Of a DNA stretch of 64,000 bases, positions 1 to 9,138 are shown piece after piece. The position numbers and the translations under genes are program-made. The stretch spans positions 1-64,000 of the forward strand of contig JANWVO010000052.1 of NCBI GenBank assembly GCA_025056865.1, in the 5' to 3' direction. Under the pieces are notes generated by a model. That model searched no databases, was not told where the DNA came from, and was given only the letters and a program-made list of their open reading frames with translations. Positions within the stretch are counted from its first letter, which is position 1, and each line of letters starts with the position of its first letter. This DNA is from Bryobacteraceae bacterium. GTDB taxonomy: Bacteria > Acidobacteriota > Terriglobia > Bryobacterales > Bryobacteraceae.

Positions 1-348
1 AGGTCTTACCTTGGGACATCCGCTGTCCTGCCGCCCGAAGGCGACGAGGCTGCCTGGTACCGGTGAAAGCCGCCGAAGCGGCCGCCCTACTGAGGCTGTC
101 CGGTCCAAGCGGGGCGACTCTGGCCAGAGATTCGCATCCCCCGCAACAAAGAGTCTCGCACGCCCGCACAAGCATCGGCCTGCAAGTGAATGATTCCACA
201 CGCGCAATTTCCTGTGACGGCACCGCGCGGGCGCGGCGCCGGAGGGCGCCGACGCGCAGCGCAGGCACCGGGCGGCTCCGCGGCGCGATGCGGAGAGTCC
301 GGAGGAAGCCCGGAGAGGACCGCGCGGAGAAAGCAGCGGGCAGAGGCG
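1..348. other. gene-free left edge, rich in short hairpins
   Basis: I see no convincing gene in this stretch; the short reading frames here are GC-driven. Bases 1-125 contain back-to-back short inverted repeats: AGGT/ACCT at 1-11, GGACA/TGTCC at 14-28, GCC/GGC around CGAA near 33-42, GCCGC/GCGGC around CGAA near 69-82, and CTCTGGCCAGAG near 118-129. Two of the loops read cTTCGg on the minus strand, the classic stable tetraloop. A structured RNA is possible, but I cannot name a family. The rest, up to the epimerase stop, shows nothing specific. Confidence 0.3.
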
Positions 349-1320
349 TCACAGCAGGCCGAGCCAACGGACCATGCGGCGGATGCCCTCCTCGAGAGGC
401 GTCTGCGGAGACCATCCAAGAAGCTGGCGCGCCTTGCGGATGTCGGCGTAGGTGATGGGGACGTCGCCGGGCTGCGGCGGCTGGCGGTCGATGACGGCAG
501 CGCGGCCGAGGACGCGCTCGAGGGTGGCGATCATGTCGCGCAGCAGGACCGGGCTGGAATTGCCCAGGTTGAAGACTTCGAAGGGGGCCGGATAGCGCAG
601 GGCGGCGAGGATGCCGGCCACGATGTCGTCGATGTAGGTGTAGTCGCGCCCGGTGGACCCGTCGCCGAAGACGGGGATGGGACGGCCGGCGGCGATGGCT
701 TCGGCGAACTTGCGGATGGCGAGGTCGGGGCGCTGGCGCGGCCCGTAGACGGTGAAGAAGCGCAGGCAGACGGTGCGAATGCCGTAGAGGTGCGAGTAGA
801 CGTGGCAGAGCGCCTCGCCGGCGATTTTCGAAGCGGCATAGGGCGAGATGGGCGCGCGGACGGGATCCTCCTCGGAGAACGGCACGCGGCTGGCGGCCCC
901 GTAGACGGAGCTGGAGGAGGCGAACAGGAACAGCGGCACGCCGCAACGGCGCGCCGCCTCGAGCAGCACGGCAGTGCCCTCGACGTTCACGCGCTGGTAG
1001 AGCGCGGGCTGCTCGAGCGACGGGCGCACGCCGGCGCGGGCGGCGAGGTGGATGACGGCCTCGGGCCGGAAGCGCGAGAAGAGGCCATCGACGAGCGGCG
1101 CGTCGCAGATATCGCCGCAGACGAACTCGAAGCTGCCGGCGCGGCGGACCTGCTCGAGGTTGGCGCGCTTGAGCGACGGGTCGTAGTAGGGGTTGAGATC
1201 GTCGAGGATGAGGAGCCGGCAGCCGCGGCCGAGCAGAGCTTCGGCGAGGTGGGAGCCGATGAAGCCGGCGCCGCCGGTGAGCAGGATGCGGGAAGGAATG
1301 CTGGCGGATGGTTCGCTCAT
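349..1320 (-). CDS. NAD-dependent nucleotide-sugar epimerase/dehydratase (UDP-glucuronate 4-epimerase-like)
   Basis: This is an extended short-chain dehydrogenase of 323 residues, the usual length for sugar-nucleotide 4-epimerases. The NAD-binding glycine motif GGAGFIG is at residues 16-22. HLAARAGVRPS near 91-101 and the YxxxK pair (Y161, K165 in SPYAASK), with serines at about 136-138, are typical of the GalE/UDP-glucuronate epimerase group. The segment FFTVYGPRQRPDLA also fits that group. Its likely role is to supply an epimerised UDP-sugar for envelope polysaccharide. The upstream glycosyltransferase overlaps its start by four bases (ATGA), so the two are translationally coupled. UDP-glucose 4-epimerase is the main alternative; the substrate cannot be fixed from sequence. 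Confidence 0.9.
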   Translation of the reverse strand: MSEPSASIPSRILLTGGAGFIGSHLAEALLGRGCRLLILDDLNPYYDPSLKRANLEQVRRAGSFEFVCGDICDAPLVDGLFSRFRPEAVIHLAARAGVRPSLEQPALYQRVNVEGTAVLLEAARRCGVPLFLFASSSSVYGAASRVPFSEEDPVRAPISPYAASKIAGEALCHVYSHLYGIRTVCLRFFTVYGPRQRPDLAIRKFAEAIAAGRPIPVFGDGSTGRDYTYIDDIVAGILAALRYPAPFEVFNLGNSSPVLLRDMIATLERVLGRAAVIDRQPPQPGDVPITYADIRKARQLLGWSPQTPLEEGIRRMVRWLGLL

Positions 1321-2573
1321 GCGGGCCTCGAAGAAACAGAGGACATAAGAATTGATTCAAACAGATCACGGACTTCCCGTGCGACCTGATCCCAGCTCCT
1401 CGAGGCCGCGCGCCGCGCGATGGCATCGCGGTCGAACGGGCGGCGCAGGGCGCGGAGGATGCCATCGAGCAGGGCCGCGTCGTCGCCGGGCGGCACGACG
1501 ATGCCGCACTCTTCCCCTGCGATCATGTCCTCGACGGCTCCCACGCGGGTGGCGACGACGGGGGCTCCGCACGCCATCGCCTCGTGGACGACGTTGGGCC
1601 AGCCTTCGCGGGTGCTGGCGAGGCAGAACAGGTCGCAGGCCGCCATGTAGCCGGCAAGCGTGTCCGGACCGGCCGGGCCGACCAGATGCACGAAAGGCTG
1701 GAGCCGGCGGGTCTCGATGAGGCGGGCCAACCCGGCGCGGATGTCGCCTTCCTGGCCGGGACCGCCGACGATCCAGAGGTCGGCCGGGAGGCCGGCTGCG
1801 TGGAGAGCGGGCAGCAGGGCGACGAGCCGGTGATGGCCCTTGCGCGGGATCAGGTAGCCGGCCGAGAGCAGGTGGATGCGGTCCGGCGCCATGCCGAGCT
1901 GTGCGCGCAGGGCCTCGCGCGGGCGCGGATGGAAGATGGCGGTGTCGACGCCGTTTCCGATGACATGGCAACGTTCTGGCGGCGCGCCCAGGCTGACGGC
2001 GAAGTCGCGCAGGGGGCGGGAGACGGCGATGACGGCAGCGGCGCGTTGCAGGGCTTCCGCGATCAGGGCACGCTTTGCGGGCGAGGCGGCATGGGCCGTC
2101 TCGTTGCCGCGGAGCGTGACGGTGAAGGGCCTGCCGAGCTGCCGGGCGAGGAGGCAGGCGGCGGCTCCCTCGGGATAGCCGAAGTGGGCGTCGATGAGGT
2201 GGAAAGGCTCCTCGCGGGCGAGGCGGCGGAACACGGACGCGGAGGCTGCGGCGAGGCAGCGGGCATGCAGGGATCCGAAGCCCGGAGGATACAGCCAACG
2301 CGGATGCTCGACGGGGAGAGCGCCGCGCTGGAGCCGACGCGGAATGCCGCGGGCCGTCAGGCGGAGGCGGCCGTGGCGGATTTCGGCGAGAGGCACGGGA
2401 GCGACCACGCGCACGGGCACGAGCCTCGCCAACGCCTGGAGGCGGCGTTCGACGAAGATGCCGAAGGCCGGCTCGGCGGGCCTCGGGAACACGGTCGTGA
2501 AGCTGAGCACCCTCACCTGGCCATGGCGCGGCGGCGGCGGCCTGCCGCCTGCGGCGCTGCACCTATCGTACAA
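1317..2573 (-). CDS. glycosyltransferase family 4 (TuaC-like)
   Basis: A retaining GT-B glycosyltransferase with an N-terminal acceptor domain and a C-terminal group 1 donor domain. The donor domain carries SAGYLIPRKGHHRL and the diagnostic EGWPNVVHEAMACGAPVV block, with the E-x7-E donor-binding glutamates. N-terminal similarity to TuaC-type transferases (FTTVFPRPAEPAFGIFVERR) suggests transfer of a sugar to a lipid-linked or cell-wall polysaccharide. The reading frame opens at a TTG. The first 20 residues are low-complexity, and a GTG about 20 codons further in (VRVLSFTTVF) is the more natural N-terminus, so the true protein may be about 398 residues. It overlaps the downstream epimerase by four bases, forming a two-gene unit. 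Confidence 0.88.
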   Translation of the reverse strand: MYDRCSAAGGRPPPPRHGQVRVLSFTTVFPRPAEPAFGIFVERRLQALARLVPVRVVAPVPLAEIRHGRLRLTARGIPRRLQRGALPVEHPRWLYPPGFGSLHARCLAAASASVFRRLAREEPFHLIDAHFGYPEGAAACLLARQLGRPFTVTLRGNETAHAASPAKRALIAEALQRAAAVIAVSRPLRDFAVSLGAPPERCHVIGNGVDTAIFHPRPREALRAQLGMAPDRIHLLSAGYLIPRKGHHRLVALLPALHAAGLPADLWIVGGPGQEGDIRAGLARLIETRRLQPFVHLVGPAGPDTLAGYMAACDLFCLASTREGWPNVVHEAMACGAPVVATRVGAVEDMIAGEECGIVVPPGDDAALLDGILRALRRPFDRDAIARRAASRSWDQVAREVRDLFESILMSSVSSRPA

Positions 2574-2645
2574 TTCCCGCGCCGCACGGCTTCAGGTATG
2601 CTGTGAGTTCGGGATCATCCGAGCTGAAAACTCCAAGGAGCCAAC

Positions 2646-3917
2646 ATGAGCCAGGAACTCTCTCGACGCAGCTTTGCCAGAAAGGCGGCCGTGCTGGCCG
2701 CGCCGGCAGTTCTTCCCGCGCTCGGCGCCAATGAAGCGGTGCGCGTGGGCGTGATCGGGACGGGCGGGCGGGGCCGGTATCTGATCGAGCGCGGCTACGA
2801 GGGCAACAGCGGCCGCTTCGCGGTGGAGGCGGTGTGCGACACCTACGCAGGCAACCTGGCCAAGGGCAAGGACGTGGTGGCGACGCGCAGCGGGAAGACG
2901 CCGCGCGCCTACGTCGACTACCGGGAGCTGCTGGCGGAGAAGGAGCTCGACGCCGTGATCATCGCCACGCCAGAGCATCTGCATCACCGCATGCTGCTCG
3001 ACGCGCTGGCGGCGGGCAAGCATGTGTACGTGGAGAAGCCGCTGGCGCACACGATCGAAGAGTGCCAGGACATCATGAAGGCGGTGGCGAAGAGCAGGAG
3101 CGTGGTGCAGGTGGGCACGCAGAACCGCTCGAACAGCCTGTATCAGATGGCAAAGACGATGATCGCGCAGGGGCTGATCGGCGACTGCCATTACGTGCGC
3201 GCCTTCTGGTACCGCAACGCGCTGCCCAACGGGGCGCCGGCGTGGCGCTACTCGATTCCGGAAGATGCGACGCCGGAAAACACGGACTGGAAGCGGTTCC
3301 TCGGCCCTGCGCCGGAACGCCCGTTCAGCAAGCCGCGGTATTTCCAGTGGCGGCTTTACTGGGACTATTCGAGCGGCATCGCCACGGACCTGATGGTGCA
3401 TCAGACCGACATCACGGCCTTCGTGATGGGCAAGGGGATTCCCGACAGCGTGGTGGCGACCGGAGGCGTGTACCGGTGGACGGAGAACGACGACCGCGAC
3501 GTGCCCGACACCTGGAGCGTGCTGATGGACTACACGCGCGACCGGTTCCACATCAACTACTCGTGCTATCTGGGCAACGCGCGTTTCGGCTACGGCGAGC
3601 AGTTTCTTGGCAACGAGGGCATGATCGAGGTGATCAGCCGGCAGACGCTGAACTTCTATCCCGAGTCCTACCCAGGCGTGCCGGAGAAGGTGAAGGCGCG
3701 CAAGGAGCTGTCGATCACGATTCCGAACAACGACCATCTGGCGGTGGAAGCGCACATCCGGAACTGGCTGAACGCGATCCGGGGCATCGAGAAGTGCGTG
3801 GCGCCGCCGCAGGCGGGCTATGAGGCGGCGATTCCCGGCTTCATGAGCGTGATCAGCTACCGGGAGGGCAAGAAGGTTCTTTGGGACCACAAGGCGGACC
3901 GCTACCGGTTCGCGTGA
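2646..3917 (+). CDS. Gfo/Idh/MocA family oxidoreductase with Tat signal
   Basis: An NAD(P)-dependent sugar or inositol oxidoreductase-type protein, 423 residues. The N-terminus has a twin-arginine signal (SRRSFARK at residues 6-13) and a hydrophobic alanine-rich stretch ending before residue 30, so it is exported folded to the periplasm. The Rossmann motif GVIGTGGRGR follows at about 36-45. The family EKP motif (VYVEKPLAHTIEEC) and the GTQNRS segment are present. An AAGGAG ribosome site at 2635-2640 supports the ATG. Exported members of this family are abundant in Solibacter-like acidobacteria and Planctomycetes and are linked to oxidation of glycosides and amino sugars. The substrate is unknown. 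It stands alone, divergent from the epimerase/GT pair. Confidence 0.92.
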   Translation: MSQELSRRSFARKAAVLAAPAVLPALGANEAVRVGVIGTGGRGRYLIERGYEGNSGRFAVEAVCDTYAGNLAKGKDVVATRSGKTPRAYVDYRELLAEKELDAVIIATPEHLHHRMLLDALAAGKHVYVEKPLAHTIEECQDIMKAVAKSRSVVQVGTQNRSNSLYQMAKTMIAQGLIGDCHYVRAFWYRNALPNGAPAWRYSIPEDATPENTDWKRFLGPAPERPFSKPRYFQWRLYWDYSSGIATDLMVHQTDITAFVMGKGIPDSVVATGGVYRWTENDDRDVPDTWSVLMDYTRDRFHINYSCYLGNARFGYGEQFLGNEGMIEVISRQTLNFYPESYPGVPEKVKARKELSITIPNNDHLAVEAHIRNWLNAIRGIEKCVAPPQAGYEAAIPGFMSVISYREGKKVLWDHKADRYRFA

Positions 3918-3987
3918 GCGAACCGTTGCAGGCAACGGGCGGGCGCGGCAGCGATGGAAGGCGGGCGGGGCTGATCCGGAAGCCGGT

Positions 3988-3993
3988 TAGACT
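3988..3993 (+). promoter_or_regulatory. -10-like box before the heptose adenylyltransferase gene
   Basis: TAGACT lies 17 nt before the ATG at 4011 and resembles a sigma-70 -10 element. I see no clear -35. It would give a leader of about 10 nt. Confidence 0.35.
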
Positions 3994-4010
3994 GGAAGCA
4001 GAACCGCCTG

Positions 4011-4490
4011 ATGGGGATCCTGTATACGCGACCGGAACTGCTGGCAGCGCGGCGGCGCTGGCGGGAGCAGGGCCTGACGGTTGTCTTCACCAACGGCTGT
4101 TATGACATCCTGCATCCGGGCCATGTGAGGACGCTCGAGCGCGCGCGCTCGCTGGGCGACCTGCTGGTGCTGGCGCTGAACAGCGACCCGAGCGTGCGGC
4201 GGATGAAAGGGCCGTCGCGGCCGGTGATTCCGGAGGCCGAGCGCGCGGCGCTGGCCTGCGCGCTGGAAGCGGTGGACGCGGTGACGCTGTTCGACGAGGA
4301 CACGCCGCGCGATCTGATCGCCGCGCTGCTGCCGGATGTGCTCGTCAAAGGCAGCGACTGGAGCCACTTCGTCGCCGGGCGCGAGGAAGTGGAGGCGGCC
4401 GGGGGCCGCGTGGTGCTGCTTCCGCTGGAGCCCGGCTATTCGACCACGGCCACGGTGGAGCAGATCCTCGGGCGGCGGAGCCCGCGATGA
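4011..4490 (+). CDS. hldC: D-glycero-beta-D-manno-heptose 1-phosphate adenylyltransferase (HldE C-domain type)
   Basis: A 159-residue stand-alone nucleotidyltransferase matching the C-terminal half of HldE/RfaE. The cytidylyltransferase-fold signature TNGCYDILHPGH is at residues 27-38, including the HxGH ATP-binding motif, followed by LALNSDPSVRRMKGPSRPV, KGSDW and GYSTTATVEQI. The enzyme would convert heptose 1-phosphate and ATP to ADP-heptose and pyrophosphate in the cytosol, for LPS core or S-layer glycans. Its kinase partner (RfaE1 type) is not adjacent; a PfkB kinase and a GmhA-like isomerase lie about 10 kb downstream (14754-17184). The stop overlaps the mfd start (ATGA), so the two genes are coupled. 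The symbol rests on family resemblance. Confidence 0.88.
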   Translation: MGILYTRPELLAARRRWREQGLTVVFTNGCYDILHPGHVRTLERARSLGDLLVLALNSDPSVRRMKGPSRPVIPEAERAALACALEAVDAVTLFDEDTPRDLIAALLPDVLVKGSDWSHFVAGREEVEAAGGRVVLLPLEPGYSTTATVEQILGRRSPR

Positions 4491-7400
4491 CGCACCCGGC
4501 AGCCCGCGATCTATTCCTGCCGCTCGTGCGGTCTCAGCCGTTCCAGCAACTGGCGCGCCAGCTGGCGGCGCAGCAGGCGCGCAGCGTCCGCCTGAGCGGC
4601 CTGACGCCGACGGTGAAGGCGCTGTATGCGGCGCTGCTGTGGGAGGCGCTGGGGCAGCCGCTGCTGGTGATCACCGGGTCGCAGGCGGCGGCCGAAGCCT
4701 GGATCGAGGCGCTGGACACCTTTCACGCGATGCTGCACGCGGGCGTGCCGGCCCCGGCGCCGCTGCTGGTGCCTGCGTGGGACGTGCTGCCCGGGCAGGG
4801 CCTGTCGCCGCACAGCGAGATCAAGGAACAGCGGGCGGCGGCGCTGTGCCGACTGGCCTCAGGCCGCGCCTCGATTGTCGTGACGCCGGTGGAAAGCGCG
4901 CTGCAAAGGCTGCGAAGGCCGGAGGCCTACCTGCAAATGGCGGTGACGCTGCGCAAAGGCGACGAAATCGCCATGGAGGACCTGGCGGCCCATCTGGTTT
5001 CCATCGGTTATCAAAAGAGGGAGCCGGTGGAAATGGAGGGGGAATTTTCGATCCGCGGCGGTATTTTCGACGTATTTCCCGCAGAGGCCGCGCGCCCGGT
5101 GCGGATCGAATTTTTCGGGGATACGGTGGAAAGCCTGCGCCGGTTCGATCCGGAAACGCAGCGGTCGGTGCTGGCCATCAGCGAGGCGACAATCTATCCG
5201 ATCGAGGAAGTGCCGCTGAACCGGACGAAGCTGGAGGAGCTGGCGGCGCGCGCCGGGCTGACGGTTCCGCCCGGCGGGGAGCCGTTTTCCGGCTGGGAAT
5301 TCCTGGCCCTGGCCGAAGAAAATCCCACTTCGAGCCTTGAGGATTTCCTCGATTCGCCGGTCGTGATTTACGACGAGCCGGAAACGTTGCGTACCGCTTC
5401 CGACAGGCTCTGGAAGAAGCTCGAGTCGCTGGCAGAACAGTCGCCTGCGAAGCCGGAGCAGCTCTATTTCCATTGGGGCGAGCTTTCCGCCCGGAGGCCC
5501 GAGCGGCGGGAGATCGAGCTGCGGGAGCTGCTGCTCGAAAGCGGCCCTGCGCCGGATGCGGCGTCCGTGGAGGTGCGCTCGCAGCCGGGCACGGCCTACC
5601 GGAACAACCTGCGCGCGGCGATCGACGAGGCGCGGGATCTGGCGGCGCAGGGCTGGCAGGTGGCCTTTTTCGCGCCGACGGCGGGCGACCTGGAACGGCT
5701 GGCGGACGTCTTCAGCGAGTATTCCCTGCCCTTCCAGCTTTGGGCGGACGAGAAAGCCGGGGCGGCGGGACGCCCGTTCATGGCGGTGGAGGGCGCGGCG
5801 GTGCACCTGGTGCAGGGGCGGCTGCCGCGGGGGGCGCGCCTGCCGGAGGAGAGGCTCGCGCTCGTAGGCAGCCGGGACCTGTTCGAGGCGGTCTATGACG
5901 CGCAGCCGGCGCGCGCGCGCCCGCACGCGGCGCTGTTCACGCCGGAGACGCTGGAGCTGAAGCCTGGCGATTATGTGGTCCACGCGCAGCACGGCATTGG
6001 CCGCTTTACGGCGCTGCGGCAGATCACGACCGGGGGCGTCACCGAAGATTTCATGGTGGTGGAGTACGCGGGGGGCGACCGGCTCTACGTGCCGCTGACG
6101 CGGCTCGACCTGATCCAGAAATACCGCGGCTCGGGCGAAGCGGCTCCGTCGCTGGACCGGCTGGGCGGCGTGACTTGGGCGAAGACGAAGGCGCGCGTCA
6201 AGGCGAAGATGCGCGACATGGCCGAGGAGCTGCTGAAGCTCTATGCGGCGCGCAAGATCGCGGAGGGGTTCGCGTTTTCGCCGGACTCGGCGTGGCAGCG
6301 GGAGTTCGAAGACGCGTTCGAGTTCACGCCGACGCGGGACCAGCTCCAGGCGGCGGCGGAGATCAAGCGCGACATGGAGTCGCCGCACCCGATGGACCGG
6401 CTGCTGTGCGGCGACGTCGGCTTCGGCAAGACGGAAGTGGCGATGCGGGCGGCGTTCAAGGCGCTGGGGGACGGCAAGCAGGTGGCGGTGCTGGCTCCGA
6501 CGACGGTGCTGGCGCTGCAACACTTCGAGACATTCAAGAAGCGCTTCGCGCCGTTTCCGGTGCGGGTGGAGATGCTGAGCCGGTTCCGCACCCCGCGGGA
6601 GATCAAGGCAGTGCTGGCCGATCTGGCCGAGGGCAAGGTGGACATCCTGATCGGGACGCACCGGATCCTTTCCAAGGACGTTGTGTTCGCCGATCTGGGG
6701 CTGCTGATCATCGACGAGGAGCAGCGGTTCGGCGTGCGCCACAAGGAGCGGCTCAAGCAACTGCGGCAGAGCGTGGACGTGCTGACGATGTCGGCGACGC
6801 CGATTCCGCGGACGCTGCACATGGCGCTGCTGGGGCTGCGCGACATGAGCGTGATCGAGACGCCGCCGAAGGACCGGCTGGCGGTGCAGACGGTGGTGGC
6901 GAAGTTTCATCCTGAGCTGATCCGCACGGCGATCGAGCAGGAGCTGGACCGCGGGGGGCAGGTCTATTTCATCCACAACCGGGTGGACTCGATCTGGTCG
7001 CGGGCGGCGATGCTGCAAGAGCTGGTGCCGCGGGCGCGCATCGCGGTGGGGCACGGGCAGATGGGCGAGGAAGAGCTGGAGCGCGTGCTGCTGTCGTTCA
7101 TGCGGCGCGAGAGCGACGTGTTCGTCTGCACGACGATCGTGGAGAACGGGCTGGACATTCCGCTGGCCAACACGATGATCATCGAGAACGCGCAGAACTA
7201 CGGGCTGAGCGAGCTGTATCAGTTGCGCGGACGGGTGGGGCGCTCCAACCGGCGGGCCTATGCCTACCTGCTGGTGCCGGACGACGGGGAGTTGACCGAG
7301 GTGGCGCGGAAGCGGCTGGCGGCGCTGAAGGAGTTTTCCGACCTGGGGTCGGGCTTCAAGATCGCGGCGCTGGACCTGGAGCTGCGGGGCGCGGGCAACC

Positions 7401-7945
7401 TTCTGGGAGGAGAGCAGCACGGCCACATCGCGAGCGTCGGCTACGAGACTTACGTGAAGCTGCTGGAGGAGACGGCGCGGGAGCTGCGCGGCGAGCCGGT
7501 GGCGCCGGAGCTGCACTCTTCGCTGAATCTCGGGCTGGACGTGCGGATCCCGCAGGAATACATCAGCGACGAGCAGCAGCGGCTGCGTGCCTACAAGCGG
7601 ATTGCGGACTCGGGCGACCCGGAGAAGGCGCAGGCGCTGCTGGAGGAGCTGGCGGACCGTTACGGCCCCGCGCCGGAGGCGGTGCGGCTGCTGGTGGAGT
7701 TTTCGCAACTGAAATCGCTGGCCGAGCGCTGCGGGGTGGAATCGATCGACCGGCGCGGCGGAGCCGTGCTGATCAAATTCCATCCGGGCGCGCAGATCGA
7801 TCCGGAGCGGCTGATGCATCTGGTTTCGACGACGCCGCAGGCGCAGTTCACCCCGGCGGGCGTGCTGCGCGTGCCGGCGCCGGGGGGCGGGGCGGCCGGG
7901 CTGCTGGGCTTTCTGCGCGGGCTGCTGGAGGAGCTGCGCGGCTGA
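4487..7945 (+). CDS. mfd: transcription-repair coupling factor Mfd
   Basis: A DNA translocase of 1152 residues, full length for Mfd. It releases RNA polymerase stalled at lesions and recruits UvrA. The UvrB-like N-terminal part (about 1-350) includes the SIRGGIFDVFP segment. The CarD/TUDOR-like RNA-polymerase-binding domain spans about 490-545 (KPGDYVVHAQHGIGRF). The RecG-like motor has Walker A GDVGFGKTE near 640, DEEQ near 742 (LLIIDEEQRFG), the SATPIPRTLH motif and the QLRGRVGRSNR motif VI. The C-terminal UvrA-masking domain follows (about 1000-1152). It starts within the stop of the upstream adenylyltransferase gene. All expected motifs are intact. Confidence 0.98.
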   Translation: MTHPAARDLFLPLVRSQPFQQLARQLAAQQARSVRLSGLTPTVKALYAALLWEALGQPLLVITGSQAAAEAWIEALDTFHAMLHAGVPAPAPLLVPAWDVLPGQGLSPHSEIKEQRAAALCRLASGRASIVVTPVESALQRLRRPEAYLQMAVTLRKGDEIAMEDLAAHLVSIGYQKREPVEMEGEFSIRGGIFDVFPAEAARPVRIEFFGDTVESLRRFDPETQRSVLAISEATIYPIEEVPLNRTKLEELAARAGLTVPPGGEPFSGWEFLALAEENPTSSLEDFLDSPVVIYDEPETLRTASDRLWKKLESLAEQSPAKPEQLYFHWGELSARRPERREIELRELLLESGPAPDAASVEVRSQPGTAYRNNLRAAIDEARDLAAQGWQVAFFAPTAGDLERLADVFSEYSLPFQLWADEKAGAAGRPFMAVEGAAVHLVQGRLPRGARLPEERLALVGSRDLFEAVYDAQPARARPHAALFTPETLELKPGDYVVHAQHGIGRFTALRQITTGGVTEDFMVVEYAGGDRLYVPLTRLDLIQKYRGSGEAAPSLDRLGGVTWAKTKARVKAKMRDMAEELLKLYAARKIAEGFAFSPDSAWQREFEDAFEFTPTRDQLQAAAEIKRDMESPHPMDRLLCGDVGFGKTEVAMRAAFKALGDGKQVAVLAPTTVLALQHFETFKKRFAPFPVRVEMLSRFRTPREIKAVLADLAEGKVDILIGTHRILSKDVVFADLGLLIIDEEQRFGVRHKERLKQLRQSVDVLTMSATPIPRTLHMALLGLRDMSVIETPPKDRLAVQTVVAKFHPELIRTAIEQELDRGGQVYFIHNRVDSIWSRAAMLQELVPRARIAVGHGQMGEEELERVLLSFMRRESDVFVCTTIVENGLDIPLANTMIIENAQNYGLSELYQLRGRVGRSNRRAYAYLLVPDDGELTEVARKRLAALKEFSDLGSGFKIAALDLELRGAGNLLGGEQHGHIASVGYETYVKLLEETARELRGEPVAPELHSSLNLGLDVRIPQEYISDEQQRLRAYKRIADSGDPEKAQALLEELADRYGPAPEAVRLLVEFSQLKSLAERCGVESIDRRGGAVLIKFHPGAQIDPERLMHLVSTTPQAQFTPAGVLRVPAPGGGAAGLLGFLRGLLEELRG

Positions 7946-7968
7946 GGCGCGCCGTTGGCGCCGTTTTG

Positions 7969-7974
7969 GATAAT
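7969..7974 (+). promoter_or_regulatory. -10-like box placed for a leaderless start of the SurA-like gene
   Basis: GATAAT is followed by exactly six bases (ggagtc) and then the ATG at 7981. If it works as a -10 element, transcription would start at or beside the start codon. The spacer also contains GGAG, but too close to the ATG for a normal ribosome site. Confidence 0.4.
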
Positions 7975-7980
7975 GGAGTC

Positions 7981-9129
7981 ATGAGAATTTTGCGGCTGGG
8001 CCTTGCGGCCGCGCTCGCCGCAGCGGGACTGAGCGCGGGCGATCCGGTGATTGTCGAGCAGATCATCGCCAAAGTGAACGGCGACATCATCACGCGCTCC
8101 GATCTGGCGCGGGCGAGGCAGGAGCTGGAAGCGGGCCTGCGGCAGCGCGGGCTGCCGCAGGCGCGGATCGCCGAGGCGCTGGCCGAGGCCGAGAAGGACC
8201 TGCTGCGCGACAAGATCGACAACCTGCTGCTGATCCAGCGCGGCAAGGAGCTGAACCTGAACGTCGACAACGAGGTCTCCAAGTATCTGGGCCAGATCCA
8301 GTCGGAGAACAAGATCGCCGATCCGGAGAAGTTCCAGCAGTGGATCCGCGAGAACACCGGGATGAGCTATGAGGACTTCCGCGCCGAGCTGAAGAACAAC
8401 TTCCTTGCGCAGCGCGTGCTGGGACAGGAGGTGTACAGCAAGGTGAACATCCCGCGGCGGCAGATTGAAGAGTATTACGAGAAGAACAAGGAGTCGTTCA
8501 TCCGCAAGGAACGGGTGATCCTGCGGGAGATTCTGGTGAGCACGCAGGGGATGGACGAGGCGGGCGTGGCGGCGGCGGAGAAGAAGGCGCGCGACATCGT
8601 GGCGCGGGCGCGCAAGGGCGAACGCTTCACCGAGCTGGTGCGGGAGTTCAGCGAAAGCGTGACGGCGCGGCAGGGCGGGCTGCTGGACCCGTTCGAGAAG
8701 GGCATCCTGGACCCGAAGCTGGAGGCGCTGGTCTGGGACAAGGAGAAGGGATACGTGACGGATCCGATCCGCGTGCCGGCGGGCTGGCTGATCCTGCGCG
8801 TCGAGGACCACCAGAAGGAAGGGCTGGCGGAGCTGAGCGAGGTGGAGGGGGAGATCCGGGAGCGGCTGGCGAGCCAGATCATGATGCCGAAGGTGCGCGA
8901 ATATCTGAGCGAGCTGCGCCGCAACTCGTTCATCGAGATCCGCCAGCCGTGGGTGGACACGGGCGCGGTGCCGGGGCAGCGCACCGACTGGAACGATCCG
9001 GCGCTGCTGCGCGCGGAAACCGTCACCAAGGAAGAGGTGGCGGCGCAGGCGCGGCTGAAGCGGCTGCTGTACTTCCTGCCCATTCCGGGCACTTCGATCA
9101 CCGACACAAGCAAGTCTTCCAGCAAATAG
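7981..9129 (+). CDS. SurA-like periplasmic peptidyl-prolyl isomerase/chaperone
   Basis: Exported parvulin-type foldase of 382 residues. A signal peptide covers residues 1-19 (MRILRLGLAAALAAAGLSAG), followed by a SurA N-terminal-like chaperone domain (VEQIIAKVNGDIITRSDL) and one PPIC domain (about 175-270; VILREILVST, GGLLDPFEKG, VPAGWLILRVED). SurA of E. coli has two parvulin domains; this protein has one, like many acidobacterial homologues. It would escort unfolded outer-membrane proteins across the periplasm. The ATG at 7981 is preferred to a TTG five codons upstream because it gives a clean signal peptide. The next gene starts 10 bases after its stop. Confidence 0.88.
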   Translation: MRILRLGLAAALAAAGLSAGDPVIVEQIIAKVNGDIITRSDLARARQELEAGLRQRGLPQARIAEALAEAEKDLLRDKIDNLLLIQRGKELNLNVDNEVSKYLGQIQSENKIADPEKFQQWIRENTGMSYEDFRAELKNNFLAQRVLGQEVYSKVNIPRRQIEEYYEKNKESFIRKERVILREILVSTQGMDEAGVAAAEKKARDIVARARKGERFTELVREFSESVTARQGGLLDPFEKGILDPKLEALVWDKEKGYVTDPIRVPAGWLILRVEDHQKEGLAELSEVEGEIRERLASQIMMPKVREYLSELRRNSFIEIRQPWVDTGAVPGQRTDWNDPALLRAETVTKEEVAAQARLKRLLYFLPIPGTSITDTSKSSSK

Positions 9130-9138
9130 AATTTCCCC

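Noticed and set aside
4859-7819. Very long antisense open frame opposite mfd, and similar ones at 7660-9954 and 29732-33406
   Set aside because: GC-rich genes leave long open antisense frames; these products are Arg/His/Leu-rich, without recognisable domains, while the sense frames carry complete known proteins.
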